From Nitrospirillum sp034427435 (lineage in GTDB: Bacteria; Pseudomonadota; Alphaproteobacteria; Azospirillales; Azospirillaceae): a stretch of 64,000 nt of DNA. The DNA lies in assembly GCF_034427435.1 (NCBI RefSeq), contig NZ_JAXQNP010000002.1:1302001-1366000 (forward strand), given 5' to 3'. Shown in pieces: positions 1 through 7,897 of this stretch (positions are counted from its first letter, which is position 1; every line of letters starts with the position of its first letter). The position numbers and the translations under genes were made by a program. Under the pieces are notes generated by a model. That model saw nothing but the letters and a program-made list of their open reading frames with translations, did no database searches and had not been told where the DNA came from.

Positions 1-102
1 CTCCCCGACCCGGGAGGGAAATCTGGAAATCACGGATTACGGGCTTCTTCGGAAATCCTCCTGAAAAAGCCATATGTCGCTTTGACGACAAGGACAATAA
101 AC

Positions 103-516
103 ATGCCAATGTCAAACAACGGTGCGCTCGTGGCGCTGCCGAAGGTCACCCGTGTGTCGCTTTATATCTCAAAACCTCAACGGCTCTTAACAGGTGCCCA
201 CCAAAATTTCCTGATCACCGCTATTCGCAGCCAATTCCCCTTTGCTCAAGATAGCAATGATCGCCTGGTGGCGGGTCGAAGGGAGAACTTTCACAATGAT
301 TACGTTTTCAGGGCCTGCCTCATGACCGCGCATTGGAATGGCCATCGGTCTGGGGCTAAGGGCGAAGGTATCTCATCACTGGCGGCGTATTTGAGGCGGT
401 ACCAAGGCGCAGCGGCGCTCGACCGGGAGCAGATTGCTTGTTCCCTGGAAAAGGGGGTTTCCCCGGCTTTTCTTGGCCCCTTGGCGGAAATGCCACTGGG
501 GGAGCGTGGCCAATGA
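103..516 (+). CDS. Hypothetical protein at the head of the replication module
   Basis: 137 aa, no family recognised. ATG 103 is preferred to the in-frame TTG at 82 because AAGGA at 90-94 sits 8 nt upstream. No membrane segment or catalytic motif is visible. The stop overlaps the next start (ATGA at 513-516), so it is probably translationally coupled to the primase-type gene and belongs to the same transcript. The left 100 bases hold no other gene. Reality of the gene rests on the ribosome site and the coupling only. Confidence 0.45.
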   Translation: MPMSNNGALVALPKVTRVSLYISKPQRLLTGAHQNFLITAIRSQFPFAQDSNDRLVAGRRENFHNDYVFRACLMTAHWNGHRSGAKGEGISSLAAYLRRYQGAAALDREQIACSLEKGVSPAFLGPLAEMPLGERGQ

Positions 517-863
517 AGGCGAGAAATCTGAATCATGGTGGCCCTTCTGAACGCTTCAAGCGTGTGAATGCCGCCGCCCTTCCGATACTGCCGCTGCTCC
601 TTTCACGCCGCTGGCTTCCAGATGGAAAACGGCAGGGGCGAGAATGGGTCGCGCTCAATCCCAGGCGGGCGGATCGTTCACCAGGCTCCTTCCGGGTCAA
701 CATCATTAACGGTCGCTGGGCTGACTTCGCCACCGGAGACAGCGGCGGGGATGTTGTGTCGCTGGCGGCATACCTGGGCGGGATCAGCCAAGCCGAAGCC
801 TGTGCTCAATTGGCCGCTATGTTGGGAATCGATGCTGTGAATGGGGGGAAGGCCCATGGATAA
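513..863 (+). CDS. Primase N-terminal-like small protein
   Basis: 116 aa. The C-terminal half reads like the N-terminal module of TOPRIM primases of mobile elements: GREWVALNPRR, then a WADFATGDSGGDVVSLAAYL segment and an alanine-rich helix ending MLGI. The cysteine/histidine zinc ligands of classical CHC2 primases are absent. ATG 513 follows GGGGGAGC about 8 nt upstream; an in-frame TTG at 438 is less likely. It overlaps the DUF927 gene by 8 nt, so primase-like and helicase functions appear split over two coupled reading frames. The function is inferred from resemblance and position. Confidence 0.6.
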   Translation: MKARNLNHGGPSERFKRVNAAALPILPLLLSRRWLPDGKRQGREWVALNPRRADRSPGSFRVNIINGRWADFATGDSGGDVVSLAAYLGGISQAEACAQLAAMLGIDAVNGGKAHG

Positions 864-3300
864 GGCGAAGATGTTCGCGCCTATCCCGTCCGAGGAATTG
901 GAGGCGCAGCAGGGAGGGTTGGGGCAACCCATCATAGACGACGGAGGCACGCCTATTGCGTTGTCGCCAGAAGACTTCGAAGCAAACCCACTTCCCAGGC
1001 GCACGCTGGGGCAACCCGCTGGTTGCTGGCGTTACCTGGATGCGTCGGGCAACATCCTGATGGTTGTCCGCCGCTTTGACCGGCCGGAAGGCGGTAAGAA
1101 GTTCGAACAGGTGACCTTCCGCCGATTTGCCAATGATGTGCGGCGCTGGGTGCCTAAGGCGCTGCCGGAGCCCCGGCCACTGTACGGCTTGGCTAATTTG
1201 GCGGCTCGACCGGACGCGCCGGTCATGGTGGTGGAGGGCGAGAAGACAGCGGACGCAGCCGCCGCCCTATTCCCTGACCATGTGATCGTGACGTCACCGG
1301 GTGGGGCCAATGCCGTAGGCAAAGCGGACTGGTCGCCCCTCGCTGGTCGCCGGGTGCTTATCTGGCCGGATCACGACACACCCGGCCATGCTTACGCCGA
1401 AGCTGCCAGCAGTGCTTTGCGAGCGGCCCGCGCCAGCGAGGTGCGGGTTATCCAGGTTCCCTCGGACTTTCCAGAGGGGTGGGATTTAGCCGACAGCCTG
1501 CCCAGCGGATGGGACAGGGAACGATTGCGGGGCTTGCTGGATCGCCCGGCGTTCCCTGCGGCGGCAAACGACAATGGCATGGTCTTGCCGGCCGGGTTCT
1601 TCTTCAATGAGGTTGGGCTTCATTGGGATGGCCATGGCCGTGCCGACAAAGGACCCCTGTTTATTGCCAGCCCATTCGAGTTGGTCGCCATCACGCGCGA
1701 TGCCGAGCAGCAAGGTTGGGGCAAGCTGCTGCGCTGGAAGGATGCGGATGGACATACCCATCAATGGTCCATGCCCGCTGCGATGCTGGCGGCCGATGGT
1801 GCCGACTACCGTCGTATCCTCTTGGACGGGGGGCTTAAGCTGGGGCCGGACCGGATGGCGCACCAGAAGCTGGGTGAGTTCCTGACGGCCGTCACTGTTG
1901 CCAGGCGAGCCCTTTGCGTGAGTCGGACTGGCTGGCATGGATCGGTTTTCGTTATGCCGGACCGAACCTATGGGGCGAGTGATGAACATGTCGTGCTTCA
2001 GGCTGCTGGCGCCGGCATGGAGTTGAAGCGCAGCGGTACATTCGATGGCTGGAAAAGGGAGGTTGCCGCCCTCGCCCAGGGTAACAGCCGTGTGGCTTTT
2101 GCCATGGCAGCGGCCTTCACCGGGCCTCTCCTGCATCTGACTGGAAGCGAGGGAGGCGGCATCCATTTCCGGGGGCCTTCATCTATTGGCAAGACCAGTA
2201 CCCTGCATGCGGCGGCGTCAGTTTGGGGAATGAAGGTTGGAAGTTGGCGGACCACCGATAACGCGGCCGAAGGGGCGGCGCTGGCGCACAACCACACGCT
2301 TTTGACCCTGGACGAGATGGGGCAGGCAGACGGCCGCCATGTCGGTGAGATGGCCTATATGCTGACCAACGGTCGCGGAAAGGGGCGGATGGGACGGGAT
2401 GCGGCAAATCGAGCCATCCCGACCTGGTGCGTCCCGTTCATTTCCACTGGCGAGGTGGGCCTGGCTGACAAGCTAATAGAAGCGGGGATTCGGGTTCGTG
2501 CCGGGCAAGAGGTGCGGGTTCTGGACCTGCCCGCTGATGCTGGGGCCGGTTTCGGTGTGTTTGAGGTCTTACATGGCGAACAGGATGGGGATCGTTTTGC
2601 GCGTCTTTTCAGACAAGGCGCTGAGGCTCATCAAGGGCACGCGGCATCCGCTTTTCTCGAAGCGATTACCGGCCGAGCGCAAGCTGATGTGTCGGCGCTC
2701 ATCCGTGGATGGATGTCGAGATGGATGGAAGCGGTGGTTCCGCCAAATGCCAATGGCCAAGTGCAGCGGGCCGCAGGACGTTTTGCCTTGGTAGCGGCGG
2801 CGGGGGAATACGCTATCGAGTTGGGCATTCTGCCTTGGCCGGTCGGCCATTCCTCGTGGGCCGCTAAGGTTTGTTTCAAGGCGTGGTTGGACGCCCGGTC
2901 GGCGGGTACGGGATCATCGGAGGAAGATGCCCATTTGTCTGCCGTTCGCGCCTTCATTGCCACTCATGGGGCCAGTCGGTTTGAGGCGGTGAACTGCCTG
3001 GTGTTTGGTGGTGCCGAGGCCCCACCACCCGAAGGGCAGAGGGTGGCGAATCGGGCGGGTTGGACGAAGGTGATCGATGGTGAGTTGCATTACCTCATTC
3101 AGTCAGATGTCTGGCGGGCGGAGGTATGCAAGGGATTTGACCCCAAGGCTGTCGCCAAAACGCTAAGGGCCCAAGGGCACCTCATGCTCAGCCCCGACAG
3201 AAAATCGTCGAATAACTTCCGCATTCCAGGAGGGGCGACGACACGGGTCTATCACATCCTACCATCGATCCTTGGCAGCGATGTCTTTCACCGCGATTAA
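856..3300 (+). CDS. TOPRIM/DUF927 replicative primase-helicase
   Basis: 814 aa. An N-terminal TOPRIM-like domain is marked by VVEGEK near residue 125 and WPDHD near residue 170. A DUF927 P-loop ATPase follows, with Walker A GPSSIGKTS near residue 440 and an acidic Walker B-like LLTLDEMG near residue 487. DUF927 proteins are superfamily 3-like helicases of plasmids, phages and integrative elements, where they serve element replication. ATG 856 is favoured over ATG 841 because the G-rich ribosome site (843-852) precedes it. An iteron-like array begins 21 nt after its stop, which suggests self-replication from its own 3' flank. Confidence 0.85.
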   Translation: MDKAKMFAPIPSEELEAQQGGLGQPIIDDGGTPIALSPEDFEANPLPRRTLGQPAGCWRYLDASGNILMVVRRFDRPEGGKKFEQVTFRRFANDVRRWVPKALPEPRPLYGLANLAARPDAPVMVVEGEKTADAAAALFPDHVIVTSPGGANAVGKADWSPLAGRRVLIWPDHDTPGHAYAEAASSALRAARASEVRVIQVPSDFPEGWDLADSLPSGWDRERLRGLLDRPAFPAAANDNGMVLPAGFFFNEVGLHWDGHGRADKGPLFIASPFELVAITRDAEQQGWGKLLRWKDADGHTHQWSMPAAMLAADGADYRRILLDGGLKLGPDRMAHQKLGEFLTAVTVARRALCVSRTGWHGSVFVMPDRTYGASDEHVVLQAAGAGMELKRSGTFDGWKREVAALAQGNSRVAFAMAAAFTGPLLHLTGSEGGGIHFRGPSSIGKTSTLHAAASVWGMKVGSWRTTDNAAEGAALAHNHTLLTLDEMGQADGRHVGEMAYMLTNGRGKGRMGRDAANRAIPTWCVPFISTGEVGLADKLIEAGIRVRAGQEVRVLDLPADAGAGFGVFEVLHGEQDGDRFARLFRQGAEAHQGHAASAFLEAITGRAQADVSALIRGWMSRWMEAVVPPNANGQVQRAAGRFALVAAAGEYAIELGILPWPVGHSSWAAKVCFKAWLDARSAGTGSSEEDAHLSAVRAFIATHGASRFEAVNCLVFGGAEAPPPEGQRVANRAGWTKVIDGELHYLIQSDVWRAEVCKGFDPKAVAKTLRAQGHLMLSPDRKSSNNFRIPGGATTRVYHILPSILGSDVFHRD

Positions 3301-3321
3301 TTTGCCAGCCATGGTTTAGGA

Positions 3322-3524
3322 GTGGAACAGGTGGAACTGGTGGCACAGGCGCTGTTTTCCAGGCATTCCGCCGTTCCCTGGTCTGCGGTGAGTGGTGGAA
3401 CGGTGGAACAATGGTCAGCGCCCGAACCGTTCCACCTGTTTCACCTGCCAGGCGCCCCGGGGGGCTGTCTAAACATGAGTAATATCAGTGGTTTAGCACC
3501 TGTTCCCCCTGTTCCACCACTCAC
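3322..3524. repeat. Iteron-like array of GGTGGAACAG repeats
   Basis: Nine copies of a 7-mer related to GTGGAAC. Five are in plus orientation: 3322-3328, 3331-3337, 3340-3346 (GTGGCAC), 3395-3401, 3403-3409. Four are inverted: 3429-3435, 3438-3444 (GTTTCAC), 3502-3508 (GTTCCCC), 3511-3517. Neighbours within clusters are 8-9 bp apart. A perfect 14-bp inverted repeat, GTGAGTGGTGGAAC at 3388-3401, matches 3511-3524. The consensus resembles the type I iteron of satellite phage P4 (GGTGAACAG), bound by its alpha primase-helicase. A candidate origin or replication-control site. Confidence 0.6.
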
Positions 3525-3540
3525 ATGATGGCGGTATTTC

Positions 3541-4164
3541 CTAAGCGGCCAACTCAGTCTTGACCAGATTCCATAACGCGCCGATTTCCCGGGCGGCCCG
3601 ACTATCGGGAGCAGTTTCAAGAACCGTCAGCCCGTCGAAACGCGGAAGGAACTCGCCTCTAGAACCTAATACGATGGGAGAGACAGGCCCCAACTCCGCC
3701 AAAGTTAAAACCATATCCTGGGTTATAGTTGCTCCGTGGTGGGCGCAATTGACTACAAACAGGAACGGCCGCCCACACGAGTGCAGCAGGGGTAAAAATG
3801 CGCCAAGTGCTCTTAGGTCGTTGGGGCTTGGTCGAATGGGAACGATGATTAAATCAGCATTCGGCAATATAACTTCAATCGGTTCCATAGATCTTCCCCC
3901 GTTTGATGGGGTATCTATAAAAACTATATCTAAGTATGCGGCGCTTGACCTTGCTAGGCTATCTGAAATTTCTTCATTGAAATGTATTAATGTTGGGAGC
4001 TGCTTATGGCGGCTCTCTATCCATTCTGTAGCATTCCGAGATTTGTCCAGATCTAACACGCCGATCAATTTTTGAGGGTCGCTGGCCGCCGCGACTGCCA
4101 TATGGATGCTTAGGGTCGTTCTCCCTACGCCACCCTTTGTATTCGCAACGATAACTGTCTTCAT
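3541..4164 (-). CDS. ParA/MinD-family ATPase with altered Walker A
   Basis: 207 aa. The N terminus carries the deviant P-loop KGGVGRTT (residues 10-17), followed by VLDLDKS, IDTPSNGG (Walker B) and the ParA-type segment ADLIIVPIRPSPNDLRAL. The second P-loop lysine, normally Lys before Thr/Ser, is Arg here. Family members partition plasmids and integrative elements or position cell structures. No ParB is recognisable nearby, so this may be an orphan or act with a short upstream protein. Base composition is visibly less GC-rich than in the flanking genes, consistent with transfer. It converges on the helicase gene across the iteron array. Confidence 0.85.
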   Translation of the reverse strand: MKTVIVANTKGGVGRTTLSIHMAVAAASDPQKLIGVLDLDKSRNATEWIESRHKQLPTLIHFNEEISDSLARSSAAYLDIVFIDTPSNGGRSMEPIEVILPNADLIIVPIRPSPNDLRALGAFLPLLHSCGRPFLFVVNCAHHGATITQDMVLTLAELGPVSPIVLGSRGEFLPRFDGLTVLETAPDSRAAREIGALWNLVKTELAA

Positions 4165-4397
4165 AGAGCTATCATTGGCATAATTTTATTTCCTTTCGCC
4201 AGTATTTCCGAGAACTGCGCCGTCTCAAGGCGGGCGCTGGCACGACGTGAAGCAACCTGGGTTAAATTGCATAACCATCCATCCAGCGACGTACGCCGTC
4301 CGACCGATGGTGATGGTGCGCATGGCGAATAAGGCAATGAAATGGCTGTGAGCAATGCGTTTTTTCGGCCGAGGCGAAGGGGGGGGTGGCGGATCAT
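4161..4397 (-). CDS. Possible small protein coupled to parA
   Basis: Up to 78 aa, not recognised. Its stop overlaps the ParA start (ATGA at 4164-4161), and ParA itself has only a weak ribosome site, so coupling to an upstream frame is plausible. The 5' part overlaps the oppositely oriented gene starting at 4355, so the true start may lie further in. This is where a ParB-like or regulatory partner would be expected, but no such motif can be seen. Confidence 0.25.
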   Translation of the reverse strand: MIRHPPLRLGRKNALLTAISLPYSPCAPSPSVGRRTSLDGWLCNLTQVASRRASARLETAQFSEILAKGNKIMPMIAL

Positions 4398-4933
4398 TGT
4401 TCACGTCGCCGCCAGTGTCCTCGGCGGGGGATCAGCTGGGCACGCTCTTGGCGGGGGCCTTCGCCTTCCATTCTGACGGTGCGGCGACCTTCGACCAGGC
4501 GATGCAGTTTATCCAGGCCCTGGACCTGCGGGACGATGATTTGGACCCCACGGCCCACGCCGACGAACAAAAGATGTGGCGGCACCTGATGCAATCCAAG
4601 TTGCGGGTGAATGCCGGCGGCGGCGGGATAGACGTGCCTGTCGGCATGCTTCTGGACATTGCGCGGGGCAGGGCGCCTAGCAATGCCCCCGCCGTGCCCG
4701 AGGAAGTAGCGGCCCGGGAAGCTATGGCCGCAGGCTTCCGCTTGTTGGACGATGGGCACACCGTTGCCGTGTCTAATACGGCCCTTGCCATCCAGGGCAT
4801 GCTTAAGGGGACTGCCTGGCCCAACGAATGGGGCAGGGTGCTTAGGCGCCTGCCTGGCGCACGGCCAGGCGGCGCCACCAGCTTCGGCTATCAGGGCAGC
4901 ACGGCCCGGGTTACGCTGGTGCCGCTGGACTGA
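4355..4933 (+). CDS. Hypothetical island protein
   Basis: 192 aa, no confident family. After a glycine-rich start (RGEGGGGG) come an acidic segment and, near the C terminus, AIQGMLKGTAWPNEWGRVL followed by LRRLPGA. That C-terminal block looks like a compact helical, possibly DNA-binding, unit. No good ribosome site precedes ATG 4355. It ends one base before the convergent zinc-ribbon gene. The function is unknown; a role in element replication or regulation is suggested by position only. Confidence 0.5.
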   Translation: MRFFGRGEGGGGGSLFTSPPVSSAGDQLGTLLAGAFAFHSDGAATFDQAMQFIQALDLRDDDLDPTAHADEQKMWRHLMQSKLRVNAGGGGIDVPVGMLLDIARGRAPSNAPAVPEEVAAREAMAAGFRLLDDGHTVAVSNTALAIQGMLKGTAWPNEWGRVLRRLPGARPGGATSFGYQGSTARVTLVPLD

Positions 4934-5185
4934 TCAGCGCGGCCCCAGCAGGGCGGCGGTGGGGCGGCTGATGACGTTCCTGGAATGGCACTTGTAGCAG
5001 ACCAGGGCCTTGCGGAGTGGCCGTAAGGCCCCCTGAATGTCGAATGGGCTTGCGTTCATAGGGCATTCGTAAGCCCAGAAGAACGTCAAGCGCACAACCC
5101 GTTGATGGCCGCAGTCCCCGCACCGCAACAGGACTCGGACGGGTTCATGACAGTCATCCAGGGATCGAAAATTCTTGGTGGACAT
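4934..5185 (-). CDS. Small zinc-ribbon-like protein
   Basis: 83 aa with two Cys pairs, CGDCGH near residue 23 and CYKCHSRN near residue 63, which would form a treble-clef or zinc-ribbon fold binding one zinc. Such proteins in phages and islands often bind nucleic acid or partner proteins. It sits directly against the stop of the convergent 4355-4933 gene. No closer family recognised. Confidence 0.6.
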   Translation of the reverse strand: MSTKNFRSLDDCHEPVRVLLRCGDCGHQRVVRLTFFWAYECPMNASPFDIQGALRPLRKALVCYKCHSRNVISRPTAALLGPR

Positions 5186-5271
5186 GATGGGGAATGTTCC
5201 CCATCTGTTCGCTTTGGAGTCAAGGGCGGAAAAGGCGGGGCGCCCGGGATAACCTGAGCGCCCATCTTCTA

Positions 5272-5478
5272 TTATGAGGCGTTCCTGGCCTTTTTCCTGA
5301 TATCCTCGTAAGAGGCATCCACCTCAAGGATTGCATTGGCAAGCACGATCTCGCACGTTTCACCACCTTCTTCTATTTCCTTAACGGCGGATATCTGCTC
5401 AATGTTAATCAATGCCTTACGGTATTGAGATTGGTTGCCGCTTCTGGGCTTGGCACTTACTTCAATGAATTTCGCCAT
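5272..5478 (-). CDS. Small hypothetical protein
   Basis: 68 aa starting MAKFIEVSAK, with a predicted beta-rich middle (LINIEQISAVKEIEEGG) and a charged helical end (DASYEDIRKKA). The layout resembles small single-domain beta proteins such as the FlbD type, but similarity is too weak to name it. It lies 2 nt downstream of the SprT-like gene on the same strand, so the two are probably cotranscribed. Confidence 0.55.
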   Translation of the reverse strand: MAKFIEVSAKPRSGNQSQYRKALINIEQISAVKEIEEGGETCEIVLANAILEVDASYEDIRKKARNAS

Positions 5479-5480
5479 TT

Positions 5481-6149
5481 TTAAGGACCCTCCTCGTTAC
5501 CCATCGCCCCATGCGTCGGGCAGTGCAGCGCCCCCACGGTATCCAACCACTTCCGCGCCACCCGGGCAGTATACCCGCATTCCTTGCAAGAAACCTTGAT
5601 CAAGCGCGTGCCTTGCTTCGGTGGGGCGCTGCTGAGCGGCGGGGCCTTGTGCGTTTCCTCGCCGTTGTCGCCGGCATCGTTCGGCGTGTCGCCGGCCGGG
5701 GGTTGCGCCGTCAGCCCAGGCGCGGCGCGGCGGGCGAAGTTCAGCCGTGCATGGGGCAGGGGGCCCATGGCTTCCAGGTGGGGCGCCAGCAACTCCCGAA
5801 ACTTGGGGCCCGTGGGGGTGGAGTTCATGGGGCGCAGCAGGCCCAGGCCCAGACAGATTTTCTCAAAGTCCCCCTTATGACCGCAGGCGAGGCCCGCCGC
5901 CGCGTGGGCCAACTCATGCGCAAGGCTGTTCGCCACTTCCATGGGATCGTCTTCGTCAGGGCGGATCAGGATCTCAAAGCGCCCGTCACCCGATGCCGAC
6001 TTGTCCCAGCACTCAGCCACGGCGCGGCCACGGGCCCCTGCCGAAGGGAAGCCGATAGCGACACGGAACGGCGGGATGGGGTGGCCAAGATCGGCAAAGT
6101 GGGGCGCCAGGCGTTCGGCCAGGGTGTGCAGCCAGGTTTCGCGGTTCAT
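5481..6149 (-). CDS. SprT-like zinc metalloprotease
   Basis: 222 aa. The zinc-protease motif HELAH is at residues 78-82, within a segment that continues AAGLACGHKGDF, as in SprT/SprT-like proteins found in phages and islands. A proline-rich linker leads to a C-terminal zinc ribbon (CKECGY and, 17 residues later, CPTHG). ATG 6149 starts the conserved part; an in-frame ATG at 6206 would add 19 residues with no family support. Cellular SprT-like enzymes act on DNA-protein crosslinks; the role here is unknown. Confidence 0.75.
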   Translation of the reverse strand: MNRETWLHTLAERLAPHFADLGHPIPPFRVAIGFPSAGARGRAVAECWDKSASGDGRFEILIRPDEDDPMEVANSLAHELAHAAAGLACGHKGDFEKICLGLGLLRPMNSTPTGPKFRELLAPHLEAMGPLPHARLNFARRAAPGLTAQPPAGDTPNDAGDNGEETHKAPPLSSAPPKQGTRLIKVSCKECGYTARVARKWLDTVGALHCPTHGAMGNEEGP

Positions 6150-6224
6150 TGCTTTGTCCACTGCGTTTAAACGACTTAGGCAGGTCAGAAAGAAGGGCGG
6201 CACCATCGCAGGGCCGCCCGGGTT

Positions 6225-6487
6225 TCAGCCGAACATGCGGACCAGGCCGAATACCTGATCACCATCGGGTTTGTAGAAGCCCGCCTTGGACAGGGCGGAC
6301 AGGTGGCCAGCGAACGCCTGCGACGACATGCCGGCGGGCCGGGCATTCCAGACGTAGCAGTCGCGCCAGGTGGCGCCGTCCGCGTCCGTGATGGTTACCC
6401 CATCGGCATAGACCGTCCGGCCGGTGGTGCGCGGGCGTTCGCGTCATAGATTGTATCCCGGGTTTCTACCGCGCGCGGGCCGCGCAT
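6225..6487 (-). pseudogene. Frameshifted small island protein
   Basis: No single frame spans this gene, but two abutting frames make one coherent protein of about 87 aa. From ATG 6487 the first frame gives ETRDTIYDANAR. After about 6430 the next frame gives TTGRTVYADGVTITDADG and ends VFGLVRMFG at the TGA at 6225. The span is 263 bp, so one missing base would restore a multiple of three. It may be a real mutation or a sequencing error like those in the core genes. The protein looks like a compact beta-rich phage-type protein; function unknown. Confidence 0.4.
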
Positions 6488-6502
6488 GGGGAGGGAGCAG
6501 CA

Positions 6503-7207
6503 ATGCCGATTAACACCCAGGATTTTCACAACAGCCTGGCGTCGCTCAATCTAAGCCCCATGATGTGCCTGGGGTTTGAGGAAGACGCTTACGGCGCCGT
6601 GCTGGGCTTGTTGCACTTTAGGGAATTGAGCCTGAGCAACCGGCACGCTTGGGATACGGCAGTAGCGCGGGCGGCGGCCGAGCGGAACCCCGCCAGCGGC
6701 TTTCGCAGCAGTGCCAGCGTGTTCTATGGCATGTTGCGCCAAACTCGCCAAACCACCTTCGGCAACGGGTTGGACAACGCCAGCATCCAAGCCAGCGAAC
6801 GTCTGGTAGCCGCTCCCTGGTGCCTGAGCGAGGCCGAATTTCAATATTGCTTGGTCTACGTCCGCGACGGGGCCAGCCCGGTGCTGAAGGACTACGATCA
6901 TAGCCTTCTGTCGGAGGATCAGGAGTTTTGGGCGCCGTGGGTCTTTTCTGTAGGCCAAACCGCCCTGACGCAGTTCCTGAAAAGGTACACACCCGAGATG
7001 ATCGCCGCCGTCGAGGTCACCTTGGAGCGGCTTTCCCTGCCGCTCTTGATAGCGAGCGGCATTAAAACAGCGCTCGATTACGTGTTGGCCAAGATCACCA
7101 AGGCTCAGATGCTACAGCGATATGAAATCGACGCCAGACGGCGGGATTATCTGCGCGGATCGAAGCGGGACGGGGGCGGTTACGTCGCCTCAGCTGGGGC
7201 GCGGTGA
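6503..7207 (+). CDS. Hypothetical island protein
   Basis: 234 aa, no family recognised. It has a good ribosome site (GGGAGGGAG, 6489-6497) before ATG 6503. Features are a hydrophobic stretch around LPLLIASGIKTALDYVLAKI (residues 178-197), possibly amphipathic, and a basic C-terminal tail (RRRDYLRGSKRD). Its stop overlaps a GTG start of the next gene (GTGA at 7204-7207), so the two are likely coupled. Confidence 0.55.
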   Translation: MPINTQDFHNSLASLNLSPMMCLGFEEDAYGAVLGLLHFRELSLSNRHAWDTAVARAAAERNPASGFRSSASVFYGMLRQTRQTTFGNGLDNASIQASERLVAAPWCLSEAEFQYCLVYVRDGASPVLKDYDHSLLSEDQEFWAPWVFSVGQTALTQFLKRYTPEMIAAVEVTLERLSLPLLIASGIKTALDYVLAKITKAQMLQRYEIDARRRDYLRGSKRDGGGYVASAGAR

Positions 7208-7464
7208 CGCCGATGGAACAGACGTTCAAGCCCTTTTTCGACCTGGTGCGGCGCATGCCGGGATGGGCCGAAATCGGCATACTTCTGATTTTGGGGATCC
7301 TGCCTGTCGCCGCTCATAACGTCTGGCTGATGCTTCCGGCTTTGGTGTGGGTGGGGATCATTCAAGGCGCAGAGGAAAAATGGTCTTGGATGTGGGTATG
7401 CTTCGCAAGCGTCCTGCTGATGCTGGTCATTCTGGCCTGGGGGCAAGCTGTAGTAGGGGGGTGA
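7204..7464 (+). CDS. Small membrane protein
   Basis: 86 aa with three hydrophobic segments: IGILLILGILPVAAHNV, WLMLPALVWVGII, and WVCFASVLLMLVILAWG, so probably 2-3 membrane spans. Either GTG 7204 (overlapping the previous stop) or ATG 7213 could start it. Small membrane proteins next to an unknown cytosolic partner occur as holins, exclusion factors or defence effectors in phage-derived islands, but nothing here decides between these. Confidence 0.5.
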   Translation: MTPMEQTFKPFFDLVRRMPGWAEIGILLILGILPVAAHNVWLMLPALVWVGIIQGAEEKWSWMWVCFASVLLMLVILAWGQAVVGG

Positions 7465-7468
7465 CGCT

Positions 7469-7897
7469 CTACGTCGCCACCCCAATCTGTGCCGGGTGCA
7501 ATTCCCCATAGCGGGCGATGCACTGCCCCAGCATGGCCACGGGCAGGGGTATCCCGTACCGATCATGCTCACAGTCCCGATATGAGCCCAGCTTGATTCC
7601 CAGCAGGCAGGCCGCGCCCCCACGGGTCCGCCCTACGGACAGGCGCCAGGCTTCCAGGTCGGCACCCTTCCATGGCGCCCCCGGCGGCGGTAGCTCCGGC
7701 CGATGCTGGACGTAGAGCGCCAGCAGCACGACAGGGCAGGGGATGCGCGCCAGGTCATAGACGTATTTCCGATAGCCGGACGGGCTCAGCCCCAGCAGCT
7801 GGGCCGCGTGGGCTTGGGTGTGGCCGATCAAGGCCCGCCAGGCTTCCAGGTCGGCGCCTTTCCAGTCGATGGGGGTAGAGGGGGGCAGCAGTGTCAT
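7469..7897 (-). CDS. Protein with two tandem HTH-like repeats
   Basis: 142 aa made of two copies of a roughly 60-residue unit. Unit 1 begins WKGADLEAWRALIG (residue 12) and continues AAQLLGLSPSGYRKYV. Unit 2 begins WKGADLEAWRLSVG (residue 76) and continues AACLLGIKLGSYRDCE. Each unit looks like a lambda-repressor/XRE-type helix-turn-helix (A-x-LLG-x3-xSYR). The duplication is visible in DNA as an identical 19-bp block at 7645-7663 and 7837-7855. A likely DNA-binding regulator of the island; partner sites unknown. Confidence 0.6.
   Translation of the reverse strand: MTLLPPSTPIDWKGADLEAWRALIGHTQAHAAQLLGLSPSGYRKYVYDLARIPCPVVLLALYVQHRPELPPPGAPWKGADLEAWRLSVGRTRGGAACLLGIKLGSYRDCEHDRYGIPLPVAMLGQCIARYGELHPAQIGVAT

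Noticed and set aside
3322..3528. A 68-codon open frame across the iteron array
   Set aside because: Its repeated VEQ/VEL residues simply translate the GTGGAAC repeats; no ribosome site and no homology-like sequence.
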